NCBI GenBank assembly: GCA_903892995.1
Contig: CAITKP010000066.1
Span: 1 to 58,547, forward strand
Length of the DNA: 58,547 bases
Source: an uncultured Campylobacterales bacterium
GTDB taxonomy: Bacteria > Campylobacterota > Campylobacteria > Campylobacterales > Sulfurimonadaceae
Reading direction: 5' to 3'
The notes beneath the pieces were generated by a model, which was given only the letters and a program-made list of their open reading frames with translations, did not search any database and had not been told where the DNA came from. Position numbers and translations under genes: made by a program. Of the stretch, positions 33,628 through 42,551 are shown in pieces; position 1 is the stretch's first letter, and every line of letters starts with the position of its first letter.

Positions 33628-34287
33628 TCAATCAACGCTACCAAATTTTCCAACAACTCTACCGATAAACTCCACTTCACTTGGATGCACAGTCATTTTT
33701 GAGTACTCTTTATTGTCTGAAATTATATCGATTTTTCCATCGATTCTCTTACTTACTCGTTTAATAAAAAGTCCATGTTCAGTTCTAATAACAAAAACAC
33801 CACCACGTGAGAGATCAGTTTTCTTACGGTTTATAAAAACGATATCATCATAAGAGAATGTCGGTTCCATAGAATCACCGCTTACTTTAATAGCTTCTAT
33901 ATTTTTCATTTCACTCTGCCCACCTAATATCTCTATGAAGTTTTCAGATAGTTCTAAACTTTGATACTCTTCAGAATCAACATCTCCACCACCGCCAGCT
34001 GAAGCACTTATATCACTAAAATATCGAATCATATAAAAACGGTTTGTTGATTCTATGAGGCTTTCAGGTGCTTGACCATACAACAACCAGTTGATAGATA
34101 TCGCTTTTTTCGCACAAAAATCCAAAAGCTCAGCAAATGGGATTTTATCTCGCTTTTTAATTGTCGCGAAATTCATTTGAGATATTCCAAGAAGATCAGC
34201 AATATCTTTATCAAAGATTTTTTTTCCTGGATGTTCTGTTGAAACTATATCTTTAATCTCTTCTACAATCTCCATAAAACTCTTCAT
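33628..34287 (-). CDS. CI/LexA-like repressor, S24 peptidase family
   Basis: A 219-residue transcription factor. Residues about 1-70 form a helix-turn-helix of the phage CI type (KDIADLLGISQMNFATIKKR). The C-terminal S24 domain has the catalytic Ser139 (SGDSMEP) and Lys176 (FIKRVS); an Ala97-Gly98 pair in SASAGGGG is a plausible self-cleavage site. Such a factor would let go of DNA when RecA is activated. No phage genes surround it, so it is a host regulator or a leftover. Inverted repeats near its promoter suggest self-control. Confidence 0.85.
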   Translation of the reverse strand: MKSFMEIVEEIKDIVSTEHPGKKIFDKDIADLLGISQMNFATIKKRDKIPFAELLDFCAKKAISINWLLYGQAPESLIESTNRFYMIRYFSDISASAGGGGDVDSEEYQSLELSENFIEILGGQSEMKNIEAIKVSGDSMEPTFSYDDIVFINRKKTDLSRGGVFVIRTEHGLFIKRVSKRIDGKIDIISDNKEYSKMTVHPSEVEFIGRVVGKFGSVD

Positions 34288-34311
34288 TATTGCACTCCTA
34301 TTTTCTTTCTA

Positions 34312-34402
34312 AACTATATAGTACATAAAAACAATATAGTTTTTACAATTATATGACAAATTGAAATATTTTATAGTAGAAAAAATATTTTATTCTACAA
34401 TT
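34312..34402 (-). promoter_or_regulatory. promoter and candidate operators of the S24 repressor
   Basis: On the minus strand TATAAT lies at 34348-34353. The dyad AACTATAT (34312-34319) / ATATAGTT (34334-34341) covers the predicted start and leader, and a second, looser dyad, TAGTAGAA / TTCTACAA, spans about 34374-34400. A CI-like protein bound here would repress itself and the divergent short frame. The sites are read by eye only. Confidence 0.45.
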
Positions 34403-34432
34403 TGGCATATTTTCAACAATAGGAAACTAAAA

Positions 34433-34516
34433 ATGCAACAGATAATCAAAAAAACGGAAACGATTTTAGAACGTCTTGATAGAAAAATAGAGGAACTTGC
34501 AGAGAGATTTTTTTAG
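34433..34516 (+). CDS. possible 27-residue peptide divergent from the repressor
   Basis: ATG with AGGA 9 bases upstream, then 27 codons to TAG. The peptide is one amphipathic helix (TETILERLDRKIEELAERFF) with regular heptads. It stands opposite the S24 repressor behind the shared operator region, where phage-type circuits place a small antagonist or Cro. It ends by overlapping the convergent 41-residue frame by 4 bases. The evidence is only the frame, site and helix pattern. Confidence 0.35.
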   Translation: MQQIIKKTETILERLDRKIEELAERFF

Positions 34517-34638
34517 GAATCTTTTTGAGAACTCTCTTGATTTTCTCTTTTTTCTAGTTTACTTTTATGGTATCCGTTCAAGATAAATACCATAAAAAGA
34601 ACAAAGGCTATGGACATGAAAATATCTAAAAAATTCAC
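34513..34638 (-). CDS. small membrane protein, 41 aa
   Basis: A 41-residue frame with a GTG start lying in ATGTGA, the last codons of trmL, so it would be made by coupled translation (GGAG is 6-7 bases upstream). Residues 3-21 (FLDIFMSIAFVLFMVFIL) form one membrane helix; the rest is charged (HKSKLEKRENQESSQKDS). It has the shape of many small membrane regulators or of CcoQ/YnhF-like proteins, but no family is recognised. Confidence 0.5.
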   Translation of the reverse strand: MNFLDIFMSIAFVLFMVFILNGYHKSKLEKRENQESSQKDS

Positions 34639-35105
34639 ATTAACTCCTTATAGTCAGTAAAATTTTGTTTGATAGCCTCATATAAAATGATTCCTGTGCT
34701 TACTGCAAGATTGAGACTTCTTCCATCTTTTGTCATAGGTATTGTGATATTTTCATCTTTATATCTATCAAGTAAGTCAGCAGGCAATCCAGAGGTTTCA
34801 CTTCCAAAGAAGATAAAATCTCCAGCTTTAAAGGTAGCATCAAAATAGGGTTTTTCTGTTTTTGTAGTCGCAAAATGTAGATTGCCTGAGATCTCATTAT
34901 GCTTGAAGAAATCATCTAGATCTTCCCATACATGTAAGTCTAGTTTATGCCAATAATCAAGCCCTGCTCTGCGTACAGCTTTTTCTGTAATATCAAATCC
35001 AAGTGGTTTAATAAGATGAAGTGAAGAACCAGTGTTGACACATAAGCGTCCAATTGTTCCTGTATTGTTTGGAATCTGAGGAGTTACTAAGACTATATTA
35101 AACAA
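34635..35105 (-). CDS. trmL: tRNA (cytidine/uridine-34-2'-O)-methyltransferase TrmL
   Basis: A 156-residue SPOUT methyltransferase modifying the wobble ribose of tRNA-Leu. Motif 1 is PQIPNNTGTIGRLC; motif 2 is FFGSETSGLP; motif 3, the knot, is ITIPMTKDGRSLNLAVSTGIILYE. Length is normal. It follows purU with 9 bp between. A palindrome codes LHVW near residue 57. Confidence 0.94.
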   Translation of the reverse strand: MFNIVLVTPQIPNNTGTIGRLCVNTGSSLHLIKPLGFDITEKAVRRAGLDYWHKLDLHVWEDLDDFFKHNEISGNLHFATTKTEKPYFDATFKAGDFIFFGSETSGLPADLLDRYKDENITIPMTKDGRSLNLAVSTGIILYEAIKQNFTDYKELM

Positions 35106-35114
35106 AGAGATTCC

Positions 35115-35951
35115 TTAAAATATAACGGTTTTATTTGCATAAACAAAAATGCGGTCTTCAAGCGCAAGTTTCAAAGCACGTGAAAGCACAATCTTTTCAA
35201 CATCTTTGCCAAGACGCTGCATATCTTTCCAATCAAAAGCATGGTCAATATGGCGGATATCTTGAGCGATGATTGGGCCTTCATCAAGATTATTATTGAC
35301 AAAATGCGCAGTCGCTCCAATAATCTTGACACCTCTATCATATGCTTGTTTATAGGGATTTGCACCTATAAAAGCTGGTAAAAATGAGTGATGAATATTA
35401 ATAATTTTATTATTATATTCCTCAACAAAGCGAGGCGTTAAGATACGCATATATTTAGCAAGTACAATATAATCTATATCTTGAAACTGAGCTAAAAGTT
35501 CTAAGACTTTTGTTTCATGTTCAGCACGATCAAGACCTTCATGCGAGACACAATGATACTCAATCCCAAACTTTTCAACTAAATCACGAAGGTCTTCATA
35601 ATTTGAGATGACTGCTAAAATATTTGCATCGAGTTCATCAGCTTCATAGCGCATTAAAATATCACCAAGAGCATGAGACTCTTTTGTTGCCATTAAGATA
35701 ATATTTTTCTTTTCTGGTGTTATGACATCAATATTTGATCTCTTTGGCAGAACTGCGACAAGCTCATTATAAAGTTCCTCTTCTGCTACATCTCCAACAA
35801 CAACACTTCTCATAAAAAATTTATTATTTACCTTATCGACAAACTCATTGTTTGAAAGGATGTTGAGATTGTATTTAAAAAATATAGAAGAAACTTTGTA
35901 AACAAGCCCTTTTTCATCGTGTGCGTCTATTAATACTCTATATTGTTTCAT
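35115..35951 (-). CDS. purU: formyltetrahydrofolate deformylase PurU
   Basis: A 278-residue enzyme releasing formate from 10-formyl-THF, supplying formate for PurT or balancing folate pools. An N-terminal ACT domain (VLIDAHDEKGLVYKVSSIFF) would sense an amino acid such as glycine; the formyl-transferase domain has IINIHHSFLPAFIGANPYKQA and TAHFVNNNLDEGPII. Asn, His and Asp of the active site are therefore present. It overlaps the CiaD-like gene by 4 bp. Confidence 0.95.
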   Translation of the reverse strand: MKQYRVLIDAHDEKGLVYKVSSIFFKYNLNILSNNEFVDKVNNKFFMRSVVVGDVAEEELYNELVAVLPKRSNIDVITPEKKNIILMATKESHALGDILMRYEADELDANILAVISNYEDLRDLVEKFGIEYHCVSHEGLDRAEHETKVLELLAQFQDIDYIVLAKYMRILTPRFVEEYNNKIINIHHSFLPAFIGANPYKQAYDRGVKIIGATAHFVNNNLDEGPIIAQDIRHIDHAFDWKDMQRLGKDVEKIVLSRALKLALEDRIFVYANKTVIF

Positions 35952-36277
35952 GCTTTCTCTTTATTATCTATTAGATTTATACGACTCTCTATGCTTGCTA
36001 AAAGATACTCTAAAAAATTGAGAGTAAGATCTACTTTTGCTTCTACTTTTGTATTATTTGGTGCTTGAAAGCCTTCAAAAAGAACAAGAAGTCTCTCTTG
36101 AACACTCTCTAAAAACTGCTTTTCATCGTTCAATCCAGATATATCTTTTTTTTCAATTGGATCCAGTGTTAATTCAACTTTTTTTGGCTCAAATTCAATA
36201 TTTTTGACTACGTTCTGCACTGGTTGAATATCTTCAAGTTCAGCTAAAGTGCTGAGTATTACATCTTTTAATTCCAT
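35948..36277 (-). CDS. CiaD-like domain protein
   Basis: About 109 residues, mostly helical. The C-terminal half reads FLESVQERLLVLFEGFQ and FLEYLLASIESRI, the pattern I associate with the conserved domain of the Campylobacter CiaD family; in C. jejuni ciaD also lies very near purU, which supports this. CiaD itself is known as a secreted invasion effector, so in an environmental relative the domain must have another basic role. The ATG at 36277 is chosen over a GTG five codons upstream. Both overlap the TPR gene. Confidence 0.55.
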   Translation of the reverse strand: MELKDVILSTLAELEDIQPVQNVVKNIEFEPKKVELTLDPIEKKDISGLNDEKQFLESVQERLLVLFEGFQAPNNTKVEAKVDLTLNFLEYLLASIESRINLIDNKEKA

Positions 36278-36516
36278 GATTTTAACAGCCACCTTTCAAA
36301 TTCGTAAAACTCAATTTTATCTTCCATCCTGACAAAAAACTCTTTCATCTCTTTATTGACCCCAAGAAATTTTTTTCTCATACCAGAGAGTCTTCGAATA
36401 GCAATTTTTGCATCAGTATTGGAGGGGTCTTTTTTTAAGACCTCTTTATAGATCTCAAGAGCTTCCTCTTTGAGACCTTGGAGCTCATAAATATTTGCTA
36501 AGGTTAAAGTTTGCAT
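36268..36516 (-). CDS. small TPR protein
   Basis: An 82-residue protein beginning with one clear tetratricopeptide unit ([27 protein letters not shown]) and a second, weak one, then a helical tail ending in [10 protein letters not shown]. Single-repeat TPR proteins of this kind probably bind a partner; none is known. It overlaps leuB by 13 bp and the CiaD-like gene by 10 bp, in the series leuD-leuB-TPR-CiaD-like-purU-trmL. Confidence 0.75.
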   Translation of the reverse strand: MQTLTLANIYELQGLKEEALEIYKEVLKKDPSNTDAKIAIRRLSGMRKKFLGVNKEMKEFFVRMEDKIEFYEFERWLLKSWN

Positions 36517-37580
36517 TTTGCCGCATAGTTTGCGATAATAGAACCCATTTCACTTGTCGAACAAAGCTCTTTTGCATCAAATTGTGCAAGATCTTTTGTA
36601 CGGTATCCCTCTTTTAATGCTTGCTTGATACCTGCATCGATTCTATCCGCTGCTTTGTGCTCACCAAGTGCAAAACGAAGCATCATTGAAGCACTTGCAA
36701 TTGTTGCGATCGGATTTGAAATACCTTGTCCTGCAATATCTGGCGCTGAACCGTGAATTGGTTCATAAACACCTATTTTATTTCCAACAGAAGCAGATGG
36801 AAGAAGCCCGATAGAACCACAGATCATACTTGCTTCATCACTTAAAATATCTCCAAAAATATTACCAGTTAAAATAACGTCAAACTGTTTTGGATTACGA
36901 ACCAGCTGCATCGCAGCATTATCGACATACATGTGAGAGAGCTCTACTTCTGGATACTCTTTTGAGACCTCTGTGACAACATCTCTCCAAAGTTGTGAAA
37001 CATCAAGAACATTTGCTTTATCTACAGAACAGACACGTTTATCGCGCTCCATAGCTATTTTAAAAGCTTGATGAGCAATTCTTTGGATCTCTTCACGTGT
37101 GTACACCATAGTGTTCCAGCCTCTATTTTCATCACGACCTTTTGGTTCTCCAAAATAGATTCCACCGATAAGTTCACGCACAACCATCAAATCCACACCT
37201 CTGACGATCTCAGTTTTGAGTGAAGAGGCATTGACTAACTCATCATATACAGATGCTGGACGAAGGTTTGCATAAACTCCAAGCTCTTTTCTAAATCTTA
37301 AAAGTCCACTTTCTGGACGTTTTTCACGAGGAAGATTATCCCACTTTTCTCCACCAATAGCACCAAAAAGGACAGCATCACTTGCAAGTGAACCTATAAT
37401 CGTAGCTTCAGGAAGTGGATCGCCAACTACATCGTATGCGCATCCGCCCATTAAAAGTTCATTGTAGCTAAGTTCAAAATTTTCTACCGATGCAACAGCA
37501 TCCAAAACTTTCACTGCTTCATCTATGATCTCTGGACCAATTCCATCACCTTTGATGAGTGCGATATTATATTTTTTCAT
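36504..37580 (-). CDS. leuB: 3-isopropylmalate dehydrogenase
   Basis: The third leucine-pathway enzyme, NAD-dependent, 358 residues. GDGIGPEI at about 11-18, the substrate arginines in [32 protein letters not shown], and the metal aspartates in [14 protein letters not shown] are all present, with the NAD motif [12 protein letters not shown]. It overlaps leuD by 4 bp. leuA and leuC are not in the window. Confidence 0.96.
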   Translation of the reverse strand: MKKYNIALIKGDGIGPEIIDEAVKVLDAVASVENFELSYNELLMGGCAYDVVGDPLPEATIIGSLASDAVLFGAIGGEKWDNLPREKRPESGLLRFRKELGVYANLRPASVYDELVNASSLKTEIVRGVDLMVVRELIGGIYFGEPKGRDENRGWNTMVYTREEIQRIAHQAFKIAMERDKRVCSVDKANVLDVSQLWRDVVTEVSKEYPEVELSHMYVDNAAMQLVRNPKQFDVILTGNIFGDILSDEASMICGSIGLLPSASVGNKIGVYEPIHGSAPDIAGQGISNPIATIASASMMLRFALGEHKAADRIDAGIKQALKEGYRTKDLAQFDAKELCSTSEMGSIIANYAAKCKL

Positions 37581-38083
37581 TTTTGTTCCCCTGATTTGAT
37601 CTCTTCTTCTGCAAAATTCATCAATCCACCAGCATTGATAAGTTTTTGCATAAACTCTGGAATCGGAATAAATTTATATGTTTTTGAAGTTGTTTTGTTT
37701 GTAATGGTTCCATTATTCATATCAATACTAACTTCATCACCCTCTTTAATCTCATTTGCTTCTTTAAGTTCAAATATTGGAAGCCCCATATTAAAAGCGT
37801 TACGATAAAAAATACGTGCAAAAGTTGGTGCTATAACAGCAGCAACTCCAGCAGCTTTAAGTGCGATAGGTGCGTGCTCACGTGAAGATCCACATCCAAA
37901 ATTTTCATCAGCGACAATAATATCGCCAACACTCATTTTCTTGACAAAATCAGGATCGGCATCTTCCATAACATGCTTTGCAAGTTCTTTAGGATCAGAA
38001 GTATTAAGATATCTTGCAGCAATAATTAAATCCGTATCGATATCTTTGCCGAATTTCCATGTCTTAGCATCAATAGTTTGCAT
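37577..38083 (-). CDS. leuD: 3-isopropylmalate dehydratase small subunit
   Basis: A 168-residue aconitase-swivel domain of the short LeuD type that also occurs in archaea. [17 protein letters not shown] and [21 protein letters not shown] are the substrate-binding signatures. It works with LeuC, which carries the Fe-S cluster and must be encoded elsewhere. It leads the operon, with a TATAAT 34 bases upstream. Confidence 0.95.
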   Translation of the reverse strand: MQTIDAKTWKFGKDIDTDLIIAARYLNTSDPKELAKHVMEDADPDFVKKMSVGDIIVADENFGCGSSREHAPIALKAAGVAAVIAPTFARIFYRNAFNMGLPIFELKEANEIKEGDEVSIDMNNGTITNKTTSKTYKFIPIPEFMQKLINAGGLMNFAEEEIKSGEQK

Positions 38084-38116
38084 AATAATTTCCTAGTATG
38101 TTTAAAAATGGTTGTG

Positions 38117-38122
38117 ATTATA
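38117..38122 (-). promoter_or_regulatory. promoter -10 box for the leuD operon
   Basis: TATAAT on the minus strand within GGTTATAATCACAACC; the flanking GGTT...AACC makes a small dyad around the box, which could be a binding site. Confidence 0.55.
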
Positions 38123-38146
38123 ACCAAATGCAGATTGTAGAAATAT

Positions 38147-38191
38147 AAAATAAAAAGATATAGGTTGATATGAAATGATATCAGCCTATAT
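38147..38191 (-). terminator. terminator after flgG
   Basis: On the minus strand ATATAGGCTGATAT and ATATCAACCTATAT form a 14-pair stem (one G-U) around a 6-base loop, followed by CTTTTTATTTTATA. It lies 10 bp after the flgG stop and has the form of a Rho-independent terminator. Confidence 0.85.
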
Positions 38192-38200
38192 TAGGCTTTC

Positions 38201-38989
38201 TTAACGTTTTAATCCATTGACAGTAGTGAGCATCTCATCACTCGTTGTAATGATTTTTGAGTTTGAATCATATGCTCTTTGTCCTGTGATTAGATCAGTA
38301 AGTTCAACAACAAGCTGTACGTTACTCATCTCTACAAAGCCCTGTCGAATGTTACCAAGACCATCAACTCCAGGTGTTCCCTCAACTGGCTGACCTGAAC
38401 TATCTGTTTCAACATATAAATTATCACCCATAGAATGCAGACCTGCTGGATTGATAAAGTTTGTAAGATTCACTTGTCCAACTTGTGTTGCTTGTGCTTG
38501 TCCTGGTTGTGTAACCGTTACAGTTCCATCTACACCGATAGTCACGTTTGTTGCATCTGCTGGAAGAACGATTTGCGGTGTTAGCGGGTAACCATCAGAG
38601 TTTACTATCGTACCATTTTCATCTACTTTAAAAGCACCATTTTTTGTATATGCTTCACTTCCATCTGGAAGCTGAACTTTAAAAAATCCTCGCCCTGTGA
38701 TTGCCATATCGAGTTGGTTATCAGTTTGTTTTAAATTTCCCTCTGTAAATATCTTGTTTGTTGCTGTTGGACGAACACCAAGACCAACTTCGATACCTGT
38801 TGGAGATTTTGTTGTATCACTCGTAGAAGTACCAGCATACTCCATAGTTTTATACATCAAATCTGCGAACTCAGCACGAGATTTTTTAAATCCTATTGTA
38901 TTTACATTGGCGATATTATTTGCAGTTGTATCTATTTGAGTCTGCATTCCAAGCATCCCAGTCGATCCGATATAAAGTGATTGCATCAT
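38201..38989 (-). CDS. flgG: flagellar distal rod protein FlgG
   Basis: A 262-residue axial protein. The N-terminus QTQIDTTANNIANVNTIGFKK is the rod signature; TGRGFFKVQLPDGSEAYTKNGAF and the C-terminal helix NVQLVVELTDLITGQRAYDSNSKII complete the family. It builds the distal rod in the periplasm. It follows the FlgF-like gene by 11 bp and both end at the stem-loop terminator downstream. Confidence 0.95.
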   Translation of the reverse strand: MMQSLYIGSTGMLGMQTQIDTTANNIANVNTIGFKKSRAEFADLMYKTMEYAGTSTSDTTKSPTGIEVGLGVRPTATNKIFTEGNLKQTDNQLDMAITGRGFFKVQLPDGSEAYTKNGAFKVDENGTIVNSDGYPLTPQIVLPADATNVTIGVDGTVTVTQPGQAQATQVGQVNLTNFINPAGLHSMGDNLYVETDSSGQPVEGTPGVDGLGNIRQGFVEMSNVQLVVELTDLITGQRAYDSNSKIITTSDEMLTTVNGLKR

Positions 38990-39000
38990 AGTTTTATCCT

Positions 39001-39813
39001 TTAAGCTTTAGTATTTGCTAATTTTTGTATTGCGTCTTGGTTGAGATCATTCATCTGCGTATCCATAACTTTTTGATACATTCCAACCAATCTATTTGAC
39101 TCTATCATTTTTACCATCATATCTACGGCGTTTACATTACTCTTTTCAATGGAACCTTGAACCAAAGAGTTACTCTGGGTAAGAGGCGTAAGAGGATCTT
39201 TTTGATCATAACTATAAAGATTACTCCCCTCTTTTTTTAGCATTCTCAAATTATCTGGCGCTGCAATATAAAAGTTTTTTCCATCAACAAACTTCACACT
39301 TCCTGGAGCGTTGATAGAGATCTTTCCATTATGGTTTACATGTAAGAGTTCATCTCTTACAGAAACATTGATTGGCTTACCATCACTGCCTAAGACATCA
39401 AATCCTTCTTTTGTGACAATATTGCCATTATTTCCTATACTAAAACTTCCATCACGTGTCAAACGAACTCCATTTGGTGTTTGTACTGCGAAGAAGAGTC
39501 CCTCTTTTGAAAGAGCAAAATCAAGAGGATTATCTGTCTTTTGCATATCACCAACAGACTGGTTTGTGTAGGAATCCACGACCTGAGGTGCTATATCCAA
39601 AGCTCTGTTTAAAAACTTGGCTGCATCTTTAGAGTTTGTAGGATTTGGCAAATTATCTCTAGCCTCTTTGTAGATTCGCATAAAATCACCAGTAATAAGG
39701 TTGTCCTCTTTATATCCTGCTGTATTTACATTTGCTAAATTATTGGCAATAGTTTCAAGACGGTTAAACTGCGTTACCATACCGGCTGCTGCATTGTAAT
39801 ACCCTGCTTGCAT
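39001..39813 (-). CDS. flgF: flagellar proximal rod protein, FlgF-like (second FlgG)
   Basis: A 270-residue rod protein with LETIANNLANVNTAGYKE at the N-terminus, GLFFAVQTPNGVRLTRDGSFS in the middle and a C-terminal helix KSNVNAVDMMVKMIESNRLVGMYQKVM. In Campylobacterota the gene before flgG is named flgG2 or flgF; I use flgF as the likely function. A palindrome (39336-39345) codes LHVN. A well-formed sigma-54 promoter stands upstream, as expected for rod and hook genes in this phylum. Confidence 0.85.
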   Translation of the reverse strand: MQAGYYNAAAGMVTQFNRLETIANNLANVNTAGYKEDNLITGDFMRIYKEARDNLPNPTNSKDAAKFLNRALDIAPQVVDSYTNQSVGDMQKTDNPLDFALSKEGLFFAVQTPNGVRLTRDGSFSIGNNGNIVTKEGFDVLGSDGKPINVSVRDELLHVNHNGKISINAPGSVKFVDGKNFYIAAPDNLRMLKKEGSNLYSYDQKDPLTPLTQSNSLVQGSIEKSNVNAVDMMVKMIESNRLVGMYQKVMDTQMNDLNQDAIQKLANTKA

Positions 39814-39846
39814 TTCTCAATCCTTTGAGTCATTTTTTGTAAAGTA

Positions 39847-39862
39847 GCATTTTATGTTCCAA
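39847..39862 (-). promoter_or_regulatory. sigma-54 promoter of flgF-flgG
   Basis: On the minus strand TTGGAAC - ATAAA - ATGCT: the GG and GC doublets are 12 bases apart, the exact spacing of -24/-12 promoters. RpoN with the FlgR activator drives rod and hook genes in Campylobacter and Helicobacter. Confidence 0.75.
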
Positions 39863-39928
39863 CTTTTGTTATTGACCTATGATCTAAAAAAAAGCTTACA
39901 TGTAAGGTATGCTTTAATAAGATTTGGG

Positions 39929-39934
39929 TATAAT
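39929..39934 (+). promoter_or_regulatory. promoter -10 box for rpoD
   Basis: TATAAT in GGGTATAATCCC, 48 bases before the rpoD ATG; the box is framed by a small GGG/CCC dyad. One TTACATGTAA copy (39896-39905) lies just upstream, between the divergent flgF and rpoD promoters. Confidence 0.6.
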
Positions 39935-39981
39935 CCCTTCCCTTTAATAAAAGAGACAAGAACACTTCGGAGCATTTTTAT

Positions 39982-41862
39982 ATGACTGCAAAAGAACTCA
40001 CCAAAGCACTAGAAGATTTATTTATTGAAAAAAAATCCACTCATGAGTGTGTTACATACGAATCAATTATTAAGTTGCTAGAGAAACAGCCAACGTCAAC
40101 TCAGGCTAAAAATATCTACAAACTAGCGACAAAACACAATAAGTGCTTATATACATCTTCTGAACATGCAAAAATGCTCAACGACAGAGAAGCTGAAGCA
40201 AAAAGAAACGCTCAAATAAAAATGCTTGAAGATAATGAATCTGATAAGTTTGATATTTTAAAAGAACATGAACTTCTTGAATGGTCACGTTCAGATTCAC
40301 CAGTGAGGATGTATCTACGTGAAATGGGTCAGATTCCTCTCTTAACAAAAGATGAAGAGATTGAAATCTCTAAAAAAATAGAAGCAGGTGAAAGCATTAT
40401 TATCGATGCGATCTGTTCTGTTCCGTATCTTATAGATTTTATCCTTGATTATAAAGATCCTCTTATTAACCGCGAAAGACGTGTTAAAGAGCTTTTCAAA
40501 AGTTTTGAAGATGAAAAAGAGGAAGATGATACAGAGGATGATACAGATTCAGATGTTGATGATTTAGATGAGAGTGAAGAGGAAAACGGCGAGAAAGTAT
40601 TTTCTGCAAAAGACAAAAAACGTGTAGAAAAAGTTGTTACAAGCTTTAAAGCTTTAGAAAAAGCGAAAAAAGAGTGGGTTAAATCTGCAGATAAAGCTTT
40701 AGAAACATATTCAGATGAATTGACTGAAGACTTAGTCATGTTGATGCTAAGTGCAACTTTTAAAAAATCTATTCTAAAAGAGAAACTTTTAGACCTAGGA
40801 CCAACATCTAAATTAATCAATGAACTTGTAAAATCAATGGAAACAGCACTAAAAAGTGATGAAGGTTTTGATAAGGAGCTTAGACGTTTAGAATATAAGC
40901 TTCCACTATTTAATGATACACTCAAAGATAATCACAAAAAAATCCTAGAAAAAATTTGTGATCTTACAAAAGAGGATATCACAGCGATGGTTCCCGAGGC
41001 AACAATGGTTTCGACCTATGTTGAGATTAAAAAGCTTATCCAAACTAAAGAAGCATCAAAAGATAGCTTCAATATGGAACCAGATAAACTTGCAGATATT
41101 TTAGAGCAGATCAAACGCGGAAAAAATATCTCTGAAATATCTAAAACTCGTATGGCAAAATCAAACCTTCGTCTTGTTGTCTCTATCGCAAAACGCTATA
41201 CAAATAGAGGTCTGCCATTCCTTGACCTTATTCAAGAGGGCAACATCGGTCTTATGAAAGCTGTTGATAAGTTTGAATATAAAAAAGGGTATAAGTTCTC
41301 AACTTATGCGACATGGTGGATTCGTCAAGCGATTTCTCGTGCTATTGCAGATCAAGCAAGAACGATCCGTATTCCTATACATATGATAGAAACTATCAAT
41401 CGTATAAATAAAATTATGCGTAAACACCTCCAAGAGCATGGAAAAGAGCCAGATGTAGAGATCATCGCGCAAGAGGTTGGGCTTTCTGTTGAGAAAGTTA
41501 AAAATGTTATCAAGATCACAAAAGAGCCAATCAGCCTTGAAGCACCTATTGGTAATGAAGATGATGGACGCTTTGGAGATTTCATCGAAGATAAAACATC
41601 TCTTTCTCCATCTGATGTTACACTCAAAGATGACTTGCGTGTTCAGATCGAGAGTGTGCTCGAGCAGTTAAATGAGCGTGAAAAAGCAGTTATTAAACTC
41701 CGTTTTGGAATTATGGATGATGAAAGTGACAGAACACTTGAAGAGATCGGAAAAGAGCTCAATGTTACTCGTGAACGTGTTCGTCAAATAGAATCTAGTG
41801 CTATCAAAAAGCTAAAACACCCTAAGGTTGGGCGTAAACTTAAAAACTATATAGAAGAATAA
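39982..41862 (+). CDS. rpoD: primary sigma factor RpoD (sigma-70)
   Basis: A 626-residue housekeeping sigma factor. Region 1.1-like N-terminus, region 1.2 ([21 protein letters not shown], about 105-126), a long acidic non-conserved insert with poly-Asp/Glu (about 175-205), region 2 ([21 protein letters not shown] and [15 protein letters not shown], about 395-445), region 3, and region 4 with the -35 helix-turn-helix ([19 protein letters not shown], about 584-602). The following gene begins on its stop codon. Confidence 0.97.
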   Translation: MTAKELTKALEDLFIEKKSTHECVTYESIIKLLEKQPTSTQAKNIYKLATKHNKCLYTSSEHAKMLNDREAEAKRNAQIKMLEDNESDKFDILKEHELLEWSRSDSPVRMYLREMGQIPLLTKDEEIEISKKIEAGESIIIDAICSVPYLIDFILDYKDPLINRERRVKELFKSFEDEKEEDDTEDDTDSDVDDLDESEEENGEKVFSAKDKKRVEKVVTSFKALEKAKKEWVKSADKALETYSDELTEDLVMLMLSATFKKSILKEKLLDLGPTSKLINELVKSMETALKSDEGFDKELRRLEYKLPLFNDTLKDNHKKILEKICDLTKEDITAMVPEATMVSTYVEIKKLIQTKEASKDSFNMEPDKLADILEQIKRGKNISEISKTRMAKSNLRLVVSIAKRYTNRGLPFLDLIQEGNIGLMKAVDKFEYKKGYKFSTYATWWIRQAISRAIADQARTIRIPIHMIETINRINKIMRKHLQEHGKEPDVEIIAQEVGLSVEKVKNVIKITKEPISLEAPIGNEDDGRFGDFIEDKTSLSPSDVTLKDDLRVQIESVLEQLNEREKAVIKLRFGIMDDESDRTLEEIGKELNVTRERVRQIESSAIKKLKHPKVGRKLKNYIEE

Positions 41863-42551
41863 TGACATTTGAACAGCAATGGATAGAGTACGATTTTAAT
41901 CCATTTATCCTTTTTGATGCATCTGGAAAAATAATCTCGCTGAACTCTGAAGCGCAGTTTTTACTTGGTGCATCAAATGCCTCTACGCTATTTGAAATAG
42001 CAACGCACCATGCAAGTCAAAACTTTGGATTTAAAACTACTTTTATGGATCTTGAGTTTGGAAGATACAAGTTCTTTGGTATTACCGTGGGTTATGAAGA
42101 TGAGGAGCATCTGGGGATTCGTCTTTATCAGATTCCATCTTATCATTTCTCAAAACCAAAGATTGACAGTGGTGAGATGGTCAATGTTTATACACTTATC
42201 GATCTTTGTATTAGCAGTAATTCTATCAATGCAAATACAAAATTTTTAAAAGATCTTGATCCTTCCATCCCAGAGATTAGACTCAATACGAATCTTTTTT
42301 TGAAACTGCTCAATCGTATATACTCCTCTTGCATGGAGAGTGAAAATATCACGACAAAGCTTTACTTTAGAATTGGTGAACATATTAAATTTGATGATAA
42401 AAAATACTCTCTTTTTTCAATAACAGTCACAGCTTCATCAATAGATAAGACAAAATTCACTGCCATTAAACAATTGGCGGATGAAAACAGCGTATCAGTC
42501 GAGCTAAAAGAGAAATCAATCTCTCTTAATATTCCTCTGATAACTGCTTAA
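41862..42551 (+). CDS. PAS-like protein coupled to rpoD, function unknown
   Basis: A 229-residue cytoplasmic protein whose ATG shares a base with the rpoD stop (TAATG). The first 70 residues read like a PAS domain (FNPFILFDASGKIISLNSEAQ then FLLGASNASTLFEIA). The middle and end suggest a kinase-like dimerisation helix and an ATPase-like beta part (IRLNTNLFLKLLNRIYSSCM; VSVELKEKSISLNIPL) but no catalytic His, N-box or G-box is visible. It might be a degenerate sensor kinase that acts on the sigma factor or on another kinase. The end overlaps a convergent gene by 26 bp. Confidence 0.65.
   Translation: MTFEQQWIEYDFNPFILFDASGKIISLNSEAQFLLGASNASTLFEIATHHASQNFGFKTTFMDLEFGRYKFFGITVGYEDEEHLGIRLYQIPSYHFSKPKIDSGEMVNVYTLIDLCISSNSINANTKFLKDLDPSIPEIRLNTNLFLKLLNRIYSSCMESENITTKLYFRIGEHIKFDDKKYSLFSITVTASSIDKTKFTAIKQLADENSVSVELKEKSISLNIPLITA

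Noticed and set aside
33628-34516. Prophage remnant around the CI-like repressor
   Set aside because: Only the repressor and a tiny frame are there; flanking genes are an envelope lipoprotein and trmL, with no integrase, terminase or attachment repeats.
40449-40925. Ser-rich 158-residue frame opposite rpoD
   Set aside because: It is the antisense of the acidic insert of rpoD; poly-Ser arises from reversed Asp/Glu codons and there is no ribosome site.
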